A stretch of 64,000 nucleotides of DNA from Epiperipatus broadwayi (Eukaryota; Onychophora; Udeonychophora; Euonychophora; Peripatidae), in assembly GCA_028023455.1 (NCBI GenBank), contig JAQFVV010006238.1, positions 1,183,478 to 1,247,477 on the forward strand. The letters are read 5' to 3'. Of the stretch, positions 1-12,539 are shown one piece after another. The number at the start of each line of letters is the position of its first letter. The first letter of the stretch is position 1. The notes under the pieces are model-generated. The model did not search any database and had not been told where the DNA came from. It saw only the letters and a list, made by a program, of their open reading frames with translations. The position numbers were made by a program, and so were the translations under genes.

Positions 1-2860
1 AAATAATTAAATGGTTTAATTTTCAGGAGTTTGTAAGAAATTCACTTAAGCTGGGTATGATCCGTGGATCCTGTGCTCCAAAGCATGCCACTCTCCGAAT
101 GCATCAAACATTTCAAAGGGTTATGTTGAATTGAATTCTAACATGGATAAATGCAACAATAAAATATATTTTTCAATTTTTTTCAGCTACAAAAAATTTA
201 CAAATTTAAAAGATTTAGCTTGGTTTCATAATTAACTTTTCCATTTGGATGAATGATTCTTCTTGCCCTCAAGATCAGATGACTTATCAATGACTTTGGA
301 TTGGGACTTAGTATAGTTAACTTATCACAGAAAATTATTTATATAGACAAATAAAAAAAATTACAGTTCTGTGACTTTTTCTCATGTTTGTTCCACGCCC
401 CATGCCATTCCTACCCAAAAGCCATTATAAGGTTATTCTAAATAAATAGATTTGCATGATTTCCAGAAAAGAATAACCATCTTAATTATTAGTTAGCAGG
501 AATCTTTCCTTAATTCATCTGTTCTTCTGTTTAGTGTGATGTAACAGAACAAAATCTGGAATAAAAATGTAAAATTAAAAATAGAAAAAAATATCTTATT
601 GCTGTGTGGTCAAGTAATACACTACACATACTAAAATGACAGTGAATTGGGGACAAAACATTGGGCATACAGAGTCCAATTTAAAATAAATTTAGAACCA
701 AAACAGTTTAAAGGCTTATTAGCAAATAATATGTAAAATCATTCTAACTATGTAGCTACTGTATTCAAGAAAAGTCATACCAACTAATTCCATCTAATTC
801 TGTTTTTGATCAAATGAAATAAAGTATATATCAATGAGATAAATAAAAAGTACATATTCACTGTAGAAATATTTTTTCAAATCTTTTTCTGAAGATAAAC
901 AAATGTTTGTACACACAGATATATACAAGGTTATGTTTAATGCCCTAAGTCTGAGGATATATCCTTCTAAGAATAATTATATTTTTGCTCATTAGACAAT
1001 AGAACATTCAAAATAATGTAAAATTCTTTTAATGATTAATATAATGCTACATATATTTCTAATTGACCTTTCTTGACATGGATAAATATCTCTTAACTTT
1101 TTTTCTTCTAAGAATATTTTAATTAAAAAAAAAAAAGAAGATAAACTTATATAGCAGATAGAATGGAATTAGCTTTTTTAAATTATTTAGAATTGGTTAA
1201 TATAAATCATATTGATTTATATCTAAAACATTTTACCTTTTTGTGAATTGTTAAAGACTTGTGCACTGCACTTAGAAGCCAGAGGTGCAAAGTGTTTCAG
1301 ATTAAAGCTTGGATTTTGATATGGGATACATCTTTTGAAGAAGCATTAATAGAAAGCACTTGGATTGTATGCAGAATGACACTTTGATAACTATAGTAAA
1401 TAATTATTTTTTGAAAGGGATATTTATAATTGGGTAGTATGTGATGCTGGAATGTAATTAAGATTTATATATAGTGTGGTTGTGATTTCTGTGCATATAG
1501 CATAGGAGGAGATTGCTGTAGAATGTTGAGCCAGTTCCGAGCTATAATTAACAAGCTGAGTGAAAGGTTGAAAAGATCTACCATAATTATATCATTGTTG
1601 ATTGGTAAAAGTTTTAATGATTCCTAAATAAGTAATTAGATGAATTGATATTGTCTATATATATCTTCTTACAATATATTGAACAATTGACCTTTGTTTT
1701 AGAATTATTGATATTAATTGTAAAGAATTGAAATTTATTAGAATTTTTTTTATAAAGTCTTTAACATTAAGTGGGATGATTCAGTTAGATGGGTTTTTGT
1801 GTTATATTGTGCCAGATCTGGATTATATAAGTGATATGATATTCATATGGTTGCATTACTGGGATCGATAGATGACAATCACACAGTAAGTAATATGCAT
1901 TAGTATGTGAAGCAAATGTCTCCATATAGAAACCAGACTTCATTTTAATGAACTCTTAGTTAAGGCCAGCAAATAATTAAAATACACAAGAAAAATATTA
2001 ATGCAATCTTTGGTTGTATTATGGGCACATAATTGTACATATAAGAATCCTAAGCTCTCAAAATGAAAAACAAGTACTATGGTATATCTTAACTTCTAGC
2101 TATTCTCTCTACAAAGTGATCTCCTCTGTTATGAAGAACACTATAAAATTAATTCAACGTAACATTGTAGGGGTCAAAATCAAAAATGGAGATTCATTAT
2201 TATTTTAATAATACATATCTTCTTGAAATTTTTGGATTTACATTGACTATTGATAGAGTGCATGGTAAAGATGGCATAACTACTTTTGTTTCAAATCATC
2301 TTATAAAGTATACAACTTTTATCAAATGTAGTTTAAATGGAAGTATAATACCCATTCTGTTAGATAATTTGTAAGATGCATTATTTACAACCCCCCTCTT
2401 CCATTATAAATTGGTCTTATTTCCTCTTTCAAACCTTCCTATATATATTAGATTTATAGATTTTAATTTTCATAGTAGCATTTAGAAGATACTCAAATGA
2501 GGACCAAGTGAGTTGATACCTTTTAATGGATTTAATTAACTTATATATATTTTATGATGCCAAGCAAGGAAGAACATGCCATTTAGACAGATAGCGAACA
2601 AACAATTGCTGATTTATGGTTTGTTTAGATATAAAATGGTTTCATATTACCCGATGAACTATTGGTATTAGAACAATTCTCTCATAGACAACATGAACTA
2701 AATCTAATTAATTTTGGAATCCACATTTCTGTAGTTGAAAGTTATCCTGTTCTCAGATGGAATTTAAACTTGAACACAATATTAATAGATTATCTACAAT
2801 ACCTTTTTGTTATAGGCTTAATAAATTTATAATAACAGCTGTATAAAGTCCATTCCTCAT
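1..2860. other. AT-rich DNA, no gene recognised
   Basis: I see no recognisable gene, RNA or repeat here. Two short open frames near 2014-2374 overlap each other and have no recognisable motif, so I read them as chance frames. The last few hundred bases may already be decayed LINE sequence leading into the element that starts near 2870. Confidence 0.5.
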
Positions 2861-2869
2861 GTCTATTGG

Positions 2870-4395
2870 AAACAAATCATTCCAGGTTGGAATAAAACCA
2901 TCAGTGTTCTTTATAGTCAGTTTTTGTTCCTCAAAATTCTAGAAATTGCTGACAAACTTGCAAAATCACTGAATGATGTAGGAAAAAGAATGGAATAAAG
3001 TTATGGAGAAATAAAATTTATGAGATCTAGTCATCACATGCTTAGTAAATATTAAAGTACATTTAAAAAAGTTACTACTGTCTCTACAAATCAGGTTGCC
3101 AATCTTATATATCAGAGTTCTAAAACTAAGATTGATGGAATGAAAAAATATATCATTAGATCAGATTTGTATACTTCTTTTTCACAGTATTCCTCTAATA
3201 TTAATCCAATAAAACTTGTAGATGTTCATGAATTTGAACTTACCCTTGATTATTTTAAAATATGAAAGGTCTCCAGGAACAAATAACATAATTCCAGACT
3301 TTGAAAAAATTTAGGCCATAAAGCCAAAGCATAGTTGATAAAGCTATTTAGTAATATTATTTGTATAGAAACTATGCCAAAAATTTGGCACAAAAGCAAA
3401 TCAATAGCAATGATCCAAAAAATTATTCCTGACAAACTTTTTTAAAAGAGTCATATTAAGAAGAATTTTGTCAATAGTTGAAAACCAACTACTTGTAGAG
3501 TATTCTAGTTTTAGCCAGGTAGAATCTGTGTGAACAAGTTTTTTGGTATAACATTTTACATCAAAAAAGGCTTTTAAAATAGATTAAAAACTGGTGCTAT
3601 CTTTATCGATCTAATCTCAGCCTTTGCTTCTGTTAGTAAAAATGGTTTTATTCTTAAATTTTCTAAAATTATTAAATGCAGGAAAAAACCATCAATTTAC
3701 TTGATAAAATGCTCTCCAATAGAAAAATTCAAGTGATACTAAATGATAATCATCATAAACAGAGCAAAACTCTCCATACAGTATTGCCACCTGTGCTAAA
3801 CAGAGTAATCAATTGATGCCAGAAGGCTTGTGCATAAAATCCCTATCTAATGCCACTCATCCAATATCCCCAGACAGTTTTGGTTGTGGCCGTAGGAGGG
3901 TGGATGAGAGAAAATAATGTGTAGTAAGGAAATGTGATATGTGATAATCATCATAGTTACAAAATTTTGTAGAACAGTTTACTACAGTATTTATTTTTCT
4001 TACCAACTTTATTTAATATAATCATTGGTGATCTTTCAGATACAGAATGCACAAATTTATCAATGATGACGATGTTGTTTTGACTTCCCAAAAGATATCC
4101 TCTGAATTAGAAAAGTCTCAATAAGGATTTGAAAAGATTCCTTTTTTTATACAGATTCCTTATCTGATAAAAACAATATGTTCAATTTTTTATCTAAACG
4201 ACACAGAATCATCTTGTAATATGAATATAACCTTTTGAAAGAATGGATTAAATACAATCCTTGCATTATCGCCTAACTTATTTTCCTTATTTATCTAAAG
4301 CTAAATCAAAATTAATTTGTAGGAATAATTTCCTTGGAAAGATAGCTGGTATTACTTGGAGTATTTTGTGGAAAATCTTCCTTAAACTAGCATAT
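2870..4395 (+). mobile_element. Jockey-like non-LTR retrotransposon remnant (reverse transcriptase)
   Basis: This is a decayed LINE reverse transcriptase. Translated in shifting frames it gives, in order: a linker region (VANLIYQSSKTKIDGMKKY, near 3090-3150); a segment ending in SPGTN near 3270, where the family usually has a K-x-PG-x-DN motif; the palm segment GAIFIDLISAFASV near 3595-3635, equivalent to the usual FVDL-x-AYD; and FINDDDVV near 4053-4076 in place of F-x-YADD. A finger-thumb stretch (CRNNFLGKIAGITWSIL) follows near 4318-4370. Stops and frameshifts are frequent, so the copy is dead. A foldback-family repeat interrupts it at about 3758-3960 and a palindrome lies just after it. 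The family is the jockey-type reverse transcriptase common in molluscs and cnidarians; exact clade is uncertain. A 3' end of what looks like the same family lies at 28200-28920. Confidence 0.75.
3758..3960 (+). repeat. Foldback-family repeat, copy A (truncated)
   Basis: This inserted fragment splits the LINE reverse transcriptase. It carries the family's inner-arm signature: GCAAAACTCTCCATACAG at 3763-3780, then a GCTTGTGCATAAAATCCC block (3826-3843) and a CATCCAATATCCCCAGAC block (3858-3875). The right edge is uncertain: a GTGATATGTGATAA stretch near 3932 resembles the outer end seen at 19240-19258. LINE coding resumes near 3965. Other copies lie at 5797, 19018, 30541, 56274 and 57750. Confidence 0.75.
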
Positions 4396-4403
4396 TTCTG
4401 TTG

Positions 4404-4578
4404 GTGAATACTGTCCCTTGTGGATGAAAAGTTCCCATATTAAACTTAATGTTACCATATAAAATATTGTTGGCACATTTAAATCTAGCCTCTTTGCAGA
4501 CTTGAGTGTGCCAGCAATATTTCATATGGCAACATTAAGTTTAATGTGGGAATTTTTTATTCACAAAAGACAGAATTT
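4404..4578. repeat. 175-bp palindromic (foldback) element
   Basis: The left arm (about 4411-4475) and right arm (about 4505-4570) are near-complementary over about 65 bases. For example, ATTAAACTTAATGTTACCAT on the left answers ATGGCAACATTAAGTTTAAT on the right, and TGTCCCTTGTG answers CACAAAAGACA at the extremes. The loop is about 30 bases. It has no coding capacity and looks like a MITE inserted at the decayed end of the LINE. I could not define target-site duplications. Confidence 0.75.
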
Positions 4579-4879
4579 ACTAACAGATATATATATAAAA
4601 TAAAAAAAAAATGTAATAAAATACTCTAGAATACATTCTACAAAATTCAATATGCCTATATAAAATATATAACTGAATATTATCTATAACCAACTTATGG
4701 CTGTTTATGCAATCTTGAGTAGCAATCAAATGTTAATAATTAAATATCATTAAAATCATACAATCCTACCATCCCCATGTCAATGCCCAGCTTTCCATAA
4801 ATTATGTATATTCACACAATGACATTGTTTATTTAATACATTGTCATATTTATAAAATATGATTCTTTGATTTTTTTTC

Positions 4880-5130
4880 TTCAAGTCATTTTCTACATGT
4901 AAAATATCAAATTAAAAGTCACATTACAAATCACTGCATGTTCTGCAAATACAGATTTATATCTACCTACAGAATAATGCAATTTATTATATAACAATTC
5001 ATATTCATGAATTCTTTTTTTTATGCACTTTAGTCTCACCAATGTACATTCCGCAAATACACATATAAATAACATCGTGTTTATTAATTTTATCAACATC
5101 TTTACTATTAATTATTAGTGTACACGTATT
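4880..5130 (-). pseudogene. GIY-YIG endonuclease remnant, probably Penelope-like
   Basis: Reading the minus strand from about 5100, one frame gives DVIYMCICGMYIGETK, which fits the conserved GIY-YIG start (hydrophobic-Y-x-C-x-CG-x-x-YIGET) of Penelope-like retroelement endonucleases. After a frameshift, the next frame gives KSVFAEHAVICN near 4925-4960, matching the S-x-x-AEH element of the same domain. This nicking domain makes the target cut for Penelope-like retrotransposition. The spacing between the two motifs (about 35-40 residues) suits the family. The copy is broken by the frameshift and stops, and I saw no reverse transcriptase beside it. A bacterial-type or other GIY-YIG protein is a less likely alternative. 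Confidence 0.55.
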
Positions 5131-5796
5131 TGTCCTAACTTTAAGTGCAACATTAAAATAATCCGACACTAATGATGAATGTTCATTAAAAAGAGGTGGG
5201 GGTGGGTGGGATTTAAATGGAATTTTTGGACATCCCAGTATTTTAATGCTAGAAGGTTACATGAGCTTCTGAATAATGGATCTTGGTATTTATTATTAAT
5301 AACTATTCAATACAGCATTTTTATGATGAGTTAGAAATGTAATATTGAATTCAGATTATCAGAATTGAAGATAGTCCAAGATCATTGCTATTGCTTTGGC
5401 CTTATCATCAGAATACATACATAATTTTTTGTTTATGGATGGAACAAGTGATGAGAATAACTACTGAAGTAGAATGAATATCATTAAGCTCATAATAACT
5501 CTAAAATTGAACAATAAAGTCACTTTAGAGCAGTTCTTTTATTTAAGGTAAAAATAGTTTACCAGTTGCTTAAGAGGCATTGGTTAATATTCAAACTTGT
5601 GTACTAACTTACTTTTTTTTTAAATGACAAGGACTATTTTTTTTAAACATTAATCATTGCATTCCTTAGCAAGCTGAAGTTGATCATAAAATTTAAGTTT
5701 GATAGTAATAAATTTTAGACTTTTCCCAAATTTTTTATATGATTCAAATTTTTTATTACTGGAGTCATTGTTTTGCATGTTATAATTTAAAAGATG

Positions 5797-5866
5797 GTGT
5801 CTGGGAATAAGTTACTCTGGTTGGCACTGAGTGGCAATACTGTATGGAGAGTTTTGCCTGTTTTAA
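5797..5866 (-). repeat. Foldback-family repeat, copy B (end fragment)
   Basis: GTGGCAATACTGTATGGAGA followed by GTTTTGCCTGTTTTAATAAG (5831-5870) is the reverse complement of the family's outer-to-inner arm (compare 57791-57830). Only about 70 bases remain. It lies upstream, in minus-strand terms, of the GIY-YIG remnant. Confidence 0.7.
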
Positions 5867-5869
5867 TAA

Positions 5870-6965
5870 GTTCTTCACAATCATATAGACTGTTTAAGGA
5901 TAGTTATTTTGCAATGCTGAATAAAAAGGTATATTAGAGGAAATAGCATTAATGACAAGCAGTGGTATCAATGAGAATTGGAGAGCATGGTCAACATCTT
6001 TTTTGTTTTATTCATTTATAAACAAAATTGGGATCATCTTCATAGATGTCATTATCATAATATGAGGCTTGTACTTAGAGCAAGATAACTTGTAACCTAG
6101 CTTTTCAGAAACCAAAAATCATGAGTGATATCATTTAAGACATTGCATTTGAGAATCTACCAAGAATAATGTAAGAATAGTCTTTTAATATCTTTTTCTG
6201 GTTAAATTTGAATCTAAGCTTTCAGCTATTAATTCTGACTTGGTAACTTGAGCTTTAGGATAATGGCAAACTTTTTGAAAAAGGAATGATGATTTTACCA
6301 TTAACTAGTGAATTTATAATTAACTTTTTGGCTTTGGGTCTTTGAATACGTAATAAAATTTAACTTCAGATAACCTAGCATTCTCTTATTTTACAGACAT
6401 TTAGCTGTCTTATAGACTATTACAAGAATTGATTTATTAAGTAAAGATATTAGTAATAATGGTATTCGTATAATCAATGTGTGGAACTCAAATGAAGATA
6501 TATTCATTACAGTCTTTGTCATCAAAGTCAATGATGGGAAATTATGGTGAATTTGATGTACTCAGGCATAATTAAAGAAAAAAAATCTCTGTCAAATATG
6601 AATTGAGGCACATAAATATGTTTGAAGTTATGCCATACATGATCAATGTTGAGTTTTTGAAATTATCATTTATTGTCAAAGGGATTTAGAAATGATAGGA
6701 ATGTCTTGGTTGTTAGAGTTTTGTGTAGAATTTGCATATTAATGTCTTCTACACTAGATTTTATTTTTTTCTGTTCACTTATTATAAAAAGGTTTGAATT
6801 ATTATCAGGATTTTTAATTTTCAGCTTTTTGTAGCAAAATACTTATTTAGTTACATCAATCTTATTTGTACTGAAGACAGTAATATCACGGGATATAGTA
6901 GGGAAATAAGTTTTTCATTGTTCTTAGTTTAATAAGTTGCTTTTAAAAAAAAAAAAAATACTATT
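5870..6965. other. No gene recognised
   Basis: AT-rich sequence with scattered stops in all frames. I see no repeat or RNA gene that I can support. Confidence 0.45.
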
Positions 6966-6969
6966 TTTT

Positions 6970-7108
6970 TCATTTTGGAATAAATAGAGCATATTTTTTT
7001 TTTTATAATAAGGATTAATGAATTAAGTTTTAAATAACATTCCATTTTGGAATAAATAGAACATATTTTTTTATAAGGATTAGTGGATTAAGTTTTGAAT
7101 AATATTTT
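6970..7108 (+). repeat. Two-copy tandem repeat, unit about 71 bp
   Basis: Two adjacent units begin CATTTTGGAATAAATAGA (6971 and 7044). Each runs through a T-tract, then AAGGATTA-x-TG and TTAAGTTTT-x-AATAA. They differ by point changes and by T-tract length, as expected of an old local duplication. Confidence 0.85.
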
Positions 7109-7680
7109 TGAGATGCGTCACAATACTTAGTAAATGTTTGTTATGGAATCTGTTGCAAATAGTCTTATGGAAAATGATTATCATGTGATACTTTTTTTAG
7201 CTGAAGATGATGATTGAAATGTGTTCTTGGATAAATTTTGGTTAAGGAATACCAAAGTTATGAGAGTCAGAAAAGTGTTGTACTGAATAATTATCTAGTC
7301 ATTTGATCAAGAGGCTTAATGATGGTTGAGCACCAAAGAAGTGCATGCATTAAATGCTGCATTTCCAACTATTCTCAGAAATCACTTCAGGATATTTTTC
7401 ATCTCATGAGTCTATAGCATTCATCATCGTGCAAACAATGCCGTATGACAAATAACTATATTTTATTATCTGAAATACATAATCATTAAAACTTAAGTGA
7501 GCCCACTTAGCCAAAATCATTATGACAAATTTAAAAAATAGATTTGTATTAGTGAAATAAAATGATCATTTAAACGAATATTTGTTTACTGTTACATTAA
7601 TATAAGTAACACAACATAATATCTGGATTTTTACCTATTTATGTAATAAAAGCATATATTTACGCAATTTCAGTTATGTT

Positions 7681-7701
7681 TTAGTAGAAGTAGTAGTAGT
7701 A

Positions 7702-7767
<66 letters not shown>

Positions 7768-7798
7768 GCAGCAGCAACAACAGCAACAACAACAACTA
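7681..7798. repeat. Compound trinucleotide microsatellite
   Basis: A run of AGT/AGA triplets passes into a long, nearly perfect AAT array (about 7701-7767) and then into GCA/ACA triplets. It reads as one slippage-prone locus with successive repeat motifs. Confidence 0.95.
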
Positions 7799-8149
7799 AT
7801 CTGATTTATATAAGAAAAAAATATCTCAAAATAGTGTAATGGATTTGAAAGTTATCTGAATTAATCATTTACAATCGATCATAATCATAATATGCTTATT
7901 CTATTCGTCCAAGCTCTGCATTCTATGAATAATTATACTGTCTGGGTATAGAAATGTTACCTGGAATTCAAGTTATAGATGGAAGGTAAGAAGTGAAAAG
8001 AATGTTGGAAAAATATTATATGATGATCTATAAAAAATTAAATAAGATGCATACTCCATTTTAGTAGATTATTTATTTTAAAAGTCATTAAACTATATAA
8101 TTCATGAAATTACCAACAATAACAATATTTTAGATGGTGATGGAATCCA

Positions 8150-8630
8150 GTATCATGTATATTCAATTTATTAAACATCTTGTTTATGCCACCATCCATT
8201 TGGAAAGCAGATTAAAATATAATCAGTTTTGTCTACAGCCTGAGTTATTTATTAGGAAAGCAATTCAAAATTTATTATCACATTCAGGTATATGTTATTT
8301 TTATTCATATTGGTCTTAAGTATTACAAAGTAAAATTTTTAAACATTCATTGGAATATTCTTGCAAATTTGCATGCCATTATAATATTTTAATTTGCCGT
8401 TTAATTTTAGATAATGAAATCTTTAGGCAACATCTTATCTTATTCACGATATTTTTCCAATCGCATTGTAGACAAACATAGGAACAGTTTCATATATAGT
8501 CTGAGTTCTTTATTAGGAAATCAAGTATAAATGTGTTATTGTCAAAATTAAACATCAAATACCCAGCATTATTTTTATAGTCTAATTCAAATTGGTCCTA
8601 AGTAAATGAAGTAAAATTAGCCAATATATG
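8150..8630 (+). repeat. Diverged direct repeat, about 280-bp spacing
   Basis: A block at 8222-8335 (CAGTTTTG, then GAGTTATTTATTAGGAAA, later ATTGGTCTTAAG and AAGTAAAATT) recurs at 8487-8620 (CAGTTTCATA, then GAGTTCTTTATTAGGAAA, later ATTGGTCCTAAG and AAGTAAAATT). The order of the blocks is kept. The units are too diverged for me to set exact edges. Confidence 0.55.
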
Positions 8631-9114
8631 ATGGGAGTGATGAATGTAGGTTCTTGGATGATGTCTACCGAAGTAAAAAAAAAAACAAATTACAGTTTTG
8701 TCAATGGAATATAATTATTTCACACTCAGTCTCTTTGATAGTAAAACATCACAACTTTCTACATTCACGATTATGCAATTAGTTTTTTTTATTGTAAACT
8801 TAAAAAAAATTGATGATTATATGAGATTTTTGCATTCTGTTGATTTAATCATTCAGAAATGCAAATGAAGTTCATTAACAAAATGTCTAGAAATTGTTTG
8901 ACATTTTTCTGATTCATACAAGTTTAATTTAATAACATATTGTTGTTATTAAATTTTTACTAATTCTATATGACAAGCATGGATACTAGTAGCTGCTGAA
9001 GAAAAAATGATAGAGAAAAATAAAAATAAAAATATTGGATAGAACTGCTGTGCATATATTAATGAAAGGATGAAATTGTACTAGCATGCAATCATGTTAT
9101 CATGCTTATTACAT

Positions 9115-9330
9115 AGAGGTGACCAAGTGCATGAGTGGCTTATAATGATCAGACCCCATGACCTGCATGGATCAGTGCAGTGGTTGAATGTCAAACCCTG
9201 GAGTGTGAGGTCCTCAGATTAATTCTAGTACTAGCACTTCCAGCCCTTGAACTCTTGGAATTCTTGAGTAATAAAGCTATTGGATTATTTATTTTACCAG
9301 ACCTTAAGGGACTGAAGACTTATTATAAAG
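9115..9330 (+). repeat. Possible tRNA-derived SINE remnant
   Basis: GAGTGGCTTATAATGATCAG near 9131 looks like a degraded pol III A box. TCAGATTAATTCTAG near 9214 sits where a B box would be. A non-coding tail follows (CCCTTGAACTCTTGGA near 9243), whose motif GAACTCTTGGATAA also appears at 30456-30469. The open frame across it has no protein motif. The SINE reading is plausible but unproven. Confidence 0.35.
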
Positions 9331-9639
9331 TAAAAGAAAAGGAAATTAGAGAGAAGTTAAGAGGAGGAACAAGGAGAAGAGACCACAAAGATTATTTACC
9401 ATTTTTTTTCTTTTTTAAAAATTAAGGAAAAAATGCTTTTCTCGGACAAATATATTTCTAAAATATTTTTTAACGTGATGTAAAAAACGGCTATATTTTT
9501 TTAAAATTGAAAATAATTGCAGAATGAATTTTATTTAGTTAGTTTTGGTTAATAATAAAAATTTGTAAGCATTGAGAAAAAAATTCCAAGAGCAGAGATG
9601 TGATGTGATGTACTGTGACTTTTTTTTTATACAGAGTCA

Positions 9640-10770
9640 GTAAACTCTCAGCAACTATGCCTAGAGAAACCTGTAAGCCACTTTAACTTCCCTTTTCATT
9701 CCCTGCCCTAAGTTTTCCCTTATTCTTTTCTATTCTTCTCTATCCCGTTTCCACAACATAATATTTATCAACTTCATGGCCTTTATATGTAAATCCCAAA
9801 CCCAACATAAATACCAATATCCCACTTTCTGTATAATCACTTTGTTTATATTTATTCTTCTCAACTTCATTATTCTTTCTGCTTTCAGGCATTTACATTC
9901 AATTAACAGATGTCTAATATTTCTATGCTTTCCTTACACAACTTGCAAACTAAATCACCCATATTTTTCCATTTATGTGTATATTTTCTTGTCGCTAAAG
10001 ATCCTGTTTGAACCATAAACAGTAAACTACTTTCCTTGCTATTATCATAAATTAACTCGCACCCAATATTCTGTTTACTTCTACATATATTTAAACTCTT
10101 TTTTACTCTCTATACTAGTTCTCCAACTCCCTATTCTTTATTAATGCATCTATTCTTTTATCCCATTCCTTATCACTATAACTCTCAACAATTCTCCTAA
10201 CACAATCATCCCACCTTTTATATAAGTATACTGGCATAAATTATTTATCCAAATCTTCTGCATATCACATTACCTTTCTCACCCACCTTGTTGCCTGCCC
10301 TTTATTCACAACCCAATTAAATACTATTTTGGCTAATCTCTTATTATCCATAAAATGTAATCTATCTAACATTTTCATTTTGCTTTTGCAGCTCTCATAT
10401 AAAAACTTGAACATCCCATTTCTTCTTGAATTGCCTCCTTTGCTGTCCACATATCTGCATCTAATGCATGTCTTCCTACTTCTCTTTGTACTTCTAAGTA
10501 TTCTAATAGCTCTTTACTATCACATAATCCATCATTAGCATATGTTAACCCTGCTAATGCAACTACCTTTCCTACAATTATAGCTACATCATACTTATTA
10601 TATGAGAACATTGTTAATTTTTTCATCAATTCCTTTCTTTTCTTTGCTTCTTTATCAAGTTTCTTCCATTCACCCAAGCAAATGGTTCTCTTCATTCTTC
10701 ACTAGAGCCATCTGCTGTAATGTTGAGCAGTCAATCACTGAATACCTGATACTATAATATAATCTCATTT
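9640..10770 (-). mobile_element. LINE C-terminal region remnant
   Basis: The minus strand carries the C-terminal part of a LINE ORF2-type protein. An open stretch at 10695-10375 contains QREVGRHALDAD, then AIQEEMGCSSFYMRAAKAK; an overlapping frame continues with MKMLDRLHFMDNKRLAKIVF and a W/K-rich tail. These match the post-RT region of animal LINEs, where Q-x-x-VGR-x-AL-G and EAIRG-x-x-GWSSF-type motifs occur. Further downstream on the minus strand (about 9990-9920) a KWKNMGDLVCKLC stretch resembles the C-terminal cysteine motif. The reading frame is broken several times. The region near 9640-9770 is probably its decayed end. The specific family is not determined. Confidence 0.65.
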
Positions 10771-10779
10771 CCAAACAGA

Positions 10780-12520
10780 TTTATGTTTTTTGCTTTTTAT
10801 TGGTAAGGTAGCTTCTAGATTAAAAAAAAAAAACATTACCCAACTTTGAATCCTAAGTCTTCTATAATGAAGATAAAAGTCAGAACTTAGTTTAAAGATA
10901 TATTATAACATTATAGCATCTACTGTTCCTTGATTACTGAGATTCACAGTAGATGATTTTAGAGTGAAGGGAACTAACTGCCCTTCGAAGCAAATGAAAA
11001 AGCTCTGAAAATCACATGATGTTGATATAAAAAATAATTTTTAGCAATAGTTGAATAATCAGTGTCACAACTCATCAGTTAGCAGCTCAAGAGTAAGGAC
11101 TAGGCAAAGTAATGTAAAAAATTACATATAAGTGTATCAGAGAAACATAATTTATACTATCTTCTAACTCCTGATATCACACATATAAAACAGTTTTAAA
11201 TATATTTATAATAGTGGGATATATTGTTTATTTTCATCATCATTATTCTAATTTAAAAAAAAAAACCGTCTGAGAGTCAAAATATCATCAAAAGTTATGA
11301 ATCACGCACTTTGTTAGTCTACACTAGATCATAATTGATTTCTTCTAGAGTCCACCCCCATGTCCTGATTTTAATTGCAAGCCAAAATCAACGGTTTATA
11401 TTGCTATTTATAAATAGTCTGTGTTTATTATGTCATTGTGTTTATTTTTTTCTCCAACAGAGGGTTTGCACTTTATTTCTACTTTTGCTATTGTAAAATG
11501 ATAAAAGATATTAGATATCGTAATGCTTTTCTTACCATTAAACATTCTATAATCAAATTTCAGTAGCAATAAGAATGTTTTCTATCTCTTTGAATGATTT
11601 AAATTGTCGGAAAACATCTGCTGCCAAAGGTTTTCTTTTGTCATAATATATGTTTTGAAATATATAATAAATAGAATTTTCATTTTATCAGCAAGTGCAA
11701 TATGGTTTTGTCACTTTAACCTGTCTTCTACTAGTATAGTTAGACAAAATCTCATTTTAATATTTTTAAGAATATGTGTTGGGATGTTAGTGATAATTTT
11801 AACTGAATTCATTTCAAGAATCACTTGGAATTTTCTAAAGAAAATTACAGACTAAGAATAAGAAATATATATATAAGTATTTTTTTTTCATTCTTATCTT
11901 GAGTCATCTACTGTGAGTGTGTGTGGTATAAGTTATAATATCTCTATCCTCAGATGAGTTTCTGGATTTTGCCTTTGGTCAGCGAATACTAAGTTTCAAA
12001 GCTTGAATTATGAATTTAGCAAGCAGCTGCTAGTTCTTTAGCTACTAAAGCTAAATACTTTGAATTAAAAATAAAATCCCTAAAGTTTGAGCCTAAATCA
12101 CCTCATTTGTATAATGTATAGAAATCAGATCTTAATTTTATATTGTAGGCTTATTCCATCTTTTAGTCAGCTCTAGCCATATATACACATACTCAAAACT
12201 ATAAAATATCTAGCAAGATAAGTTCTGTTGCAAAAGATTTGAATGTTAAAAATAAAAAATCATTTAATTAAATTGTTAATATATTTCTAAATATAGCTTT
12301 GAGAAATTGGCTTGACAAAGATGGCTCTAAAAAATAGCATATAAGATATGCACAGTATGGCAAAGTTTGATTACAAGTATTATGTGAGAGAAATTGTTTT
12401 TCCAAAGGAAATATACTTTTGTCATATTGATATTAATATTTGAAAGAAATAGTATTAAGGAATTTTGTAATAAGAAGTTTATAAATTATAAAATGATGGA
12501 AATAAACATGATGTGAAAAG
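10780..12520. other. No gene recognised
   Basis: AT-rich DNA with no motif I recognise. The open frame at 11604-11855 has no features of a real protein. The first LINE-like codons appear only after about 12520. Confidence 0.45.
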
Positions 12521-12539
12521 GGAGTTAGGCAATATAATA

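Noticed and set aside
7681-7798. Regular triplet array considered as a CRISPR-like or structured locus
   Set aside because: It is a plain trinucleotide microsatellite without spacers, in a eukaryotic context.
10329-10538. Plus-strand open frame across 10329-10538
   Set aside because: It is the antisense shadow of the minus-strand LINE C-terminal codons, which do carry recognisable motifs.
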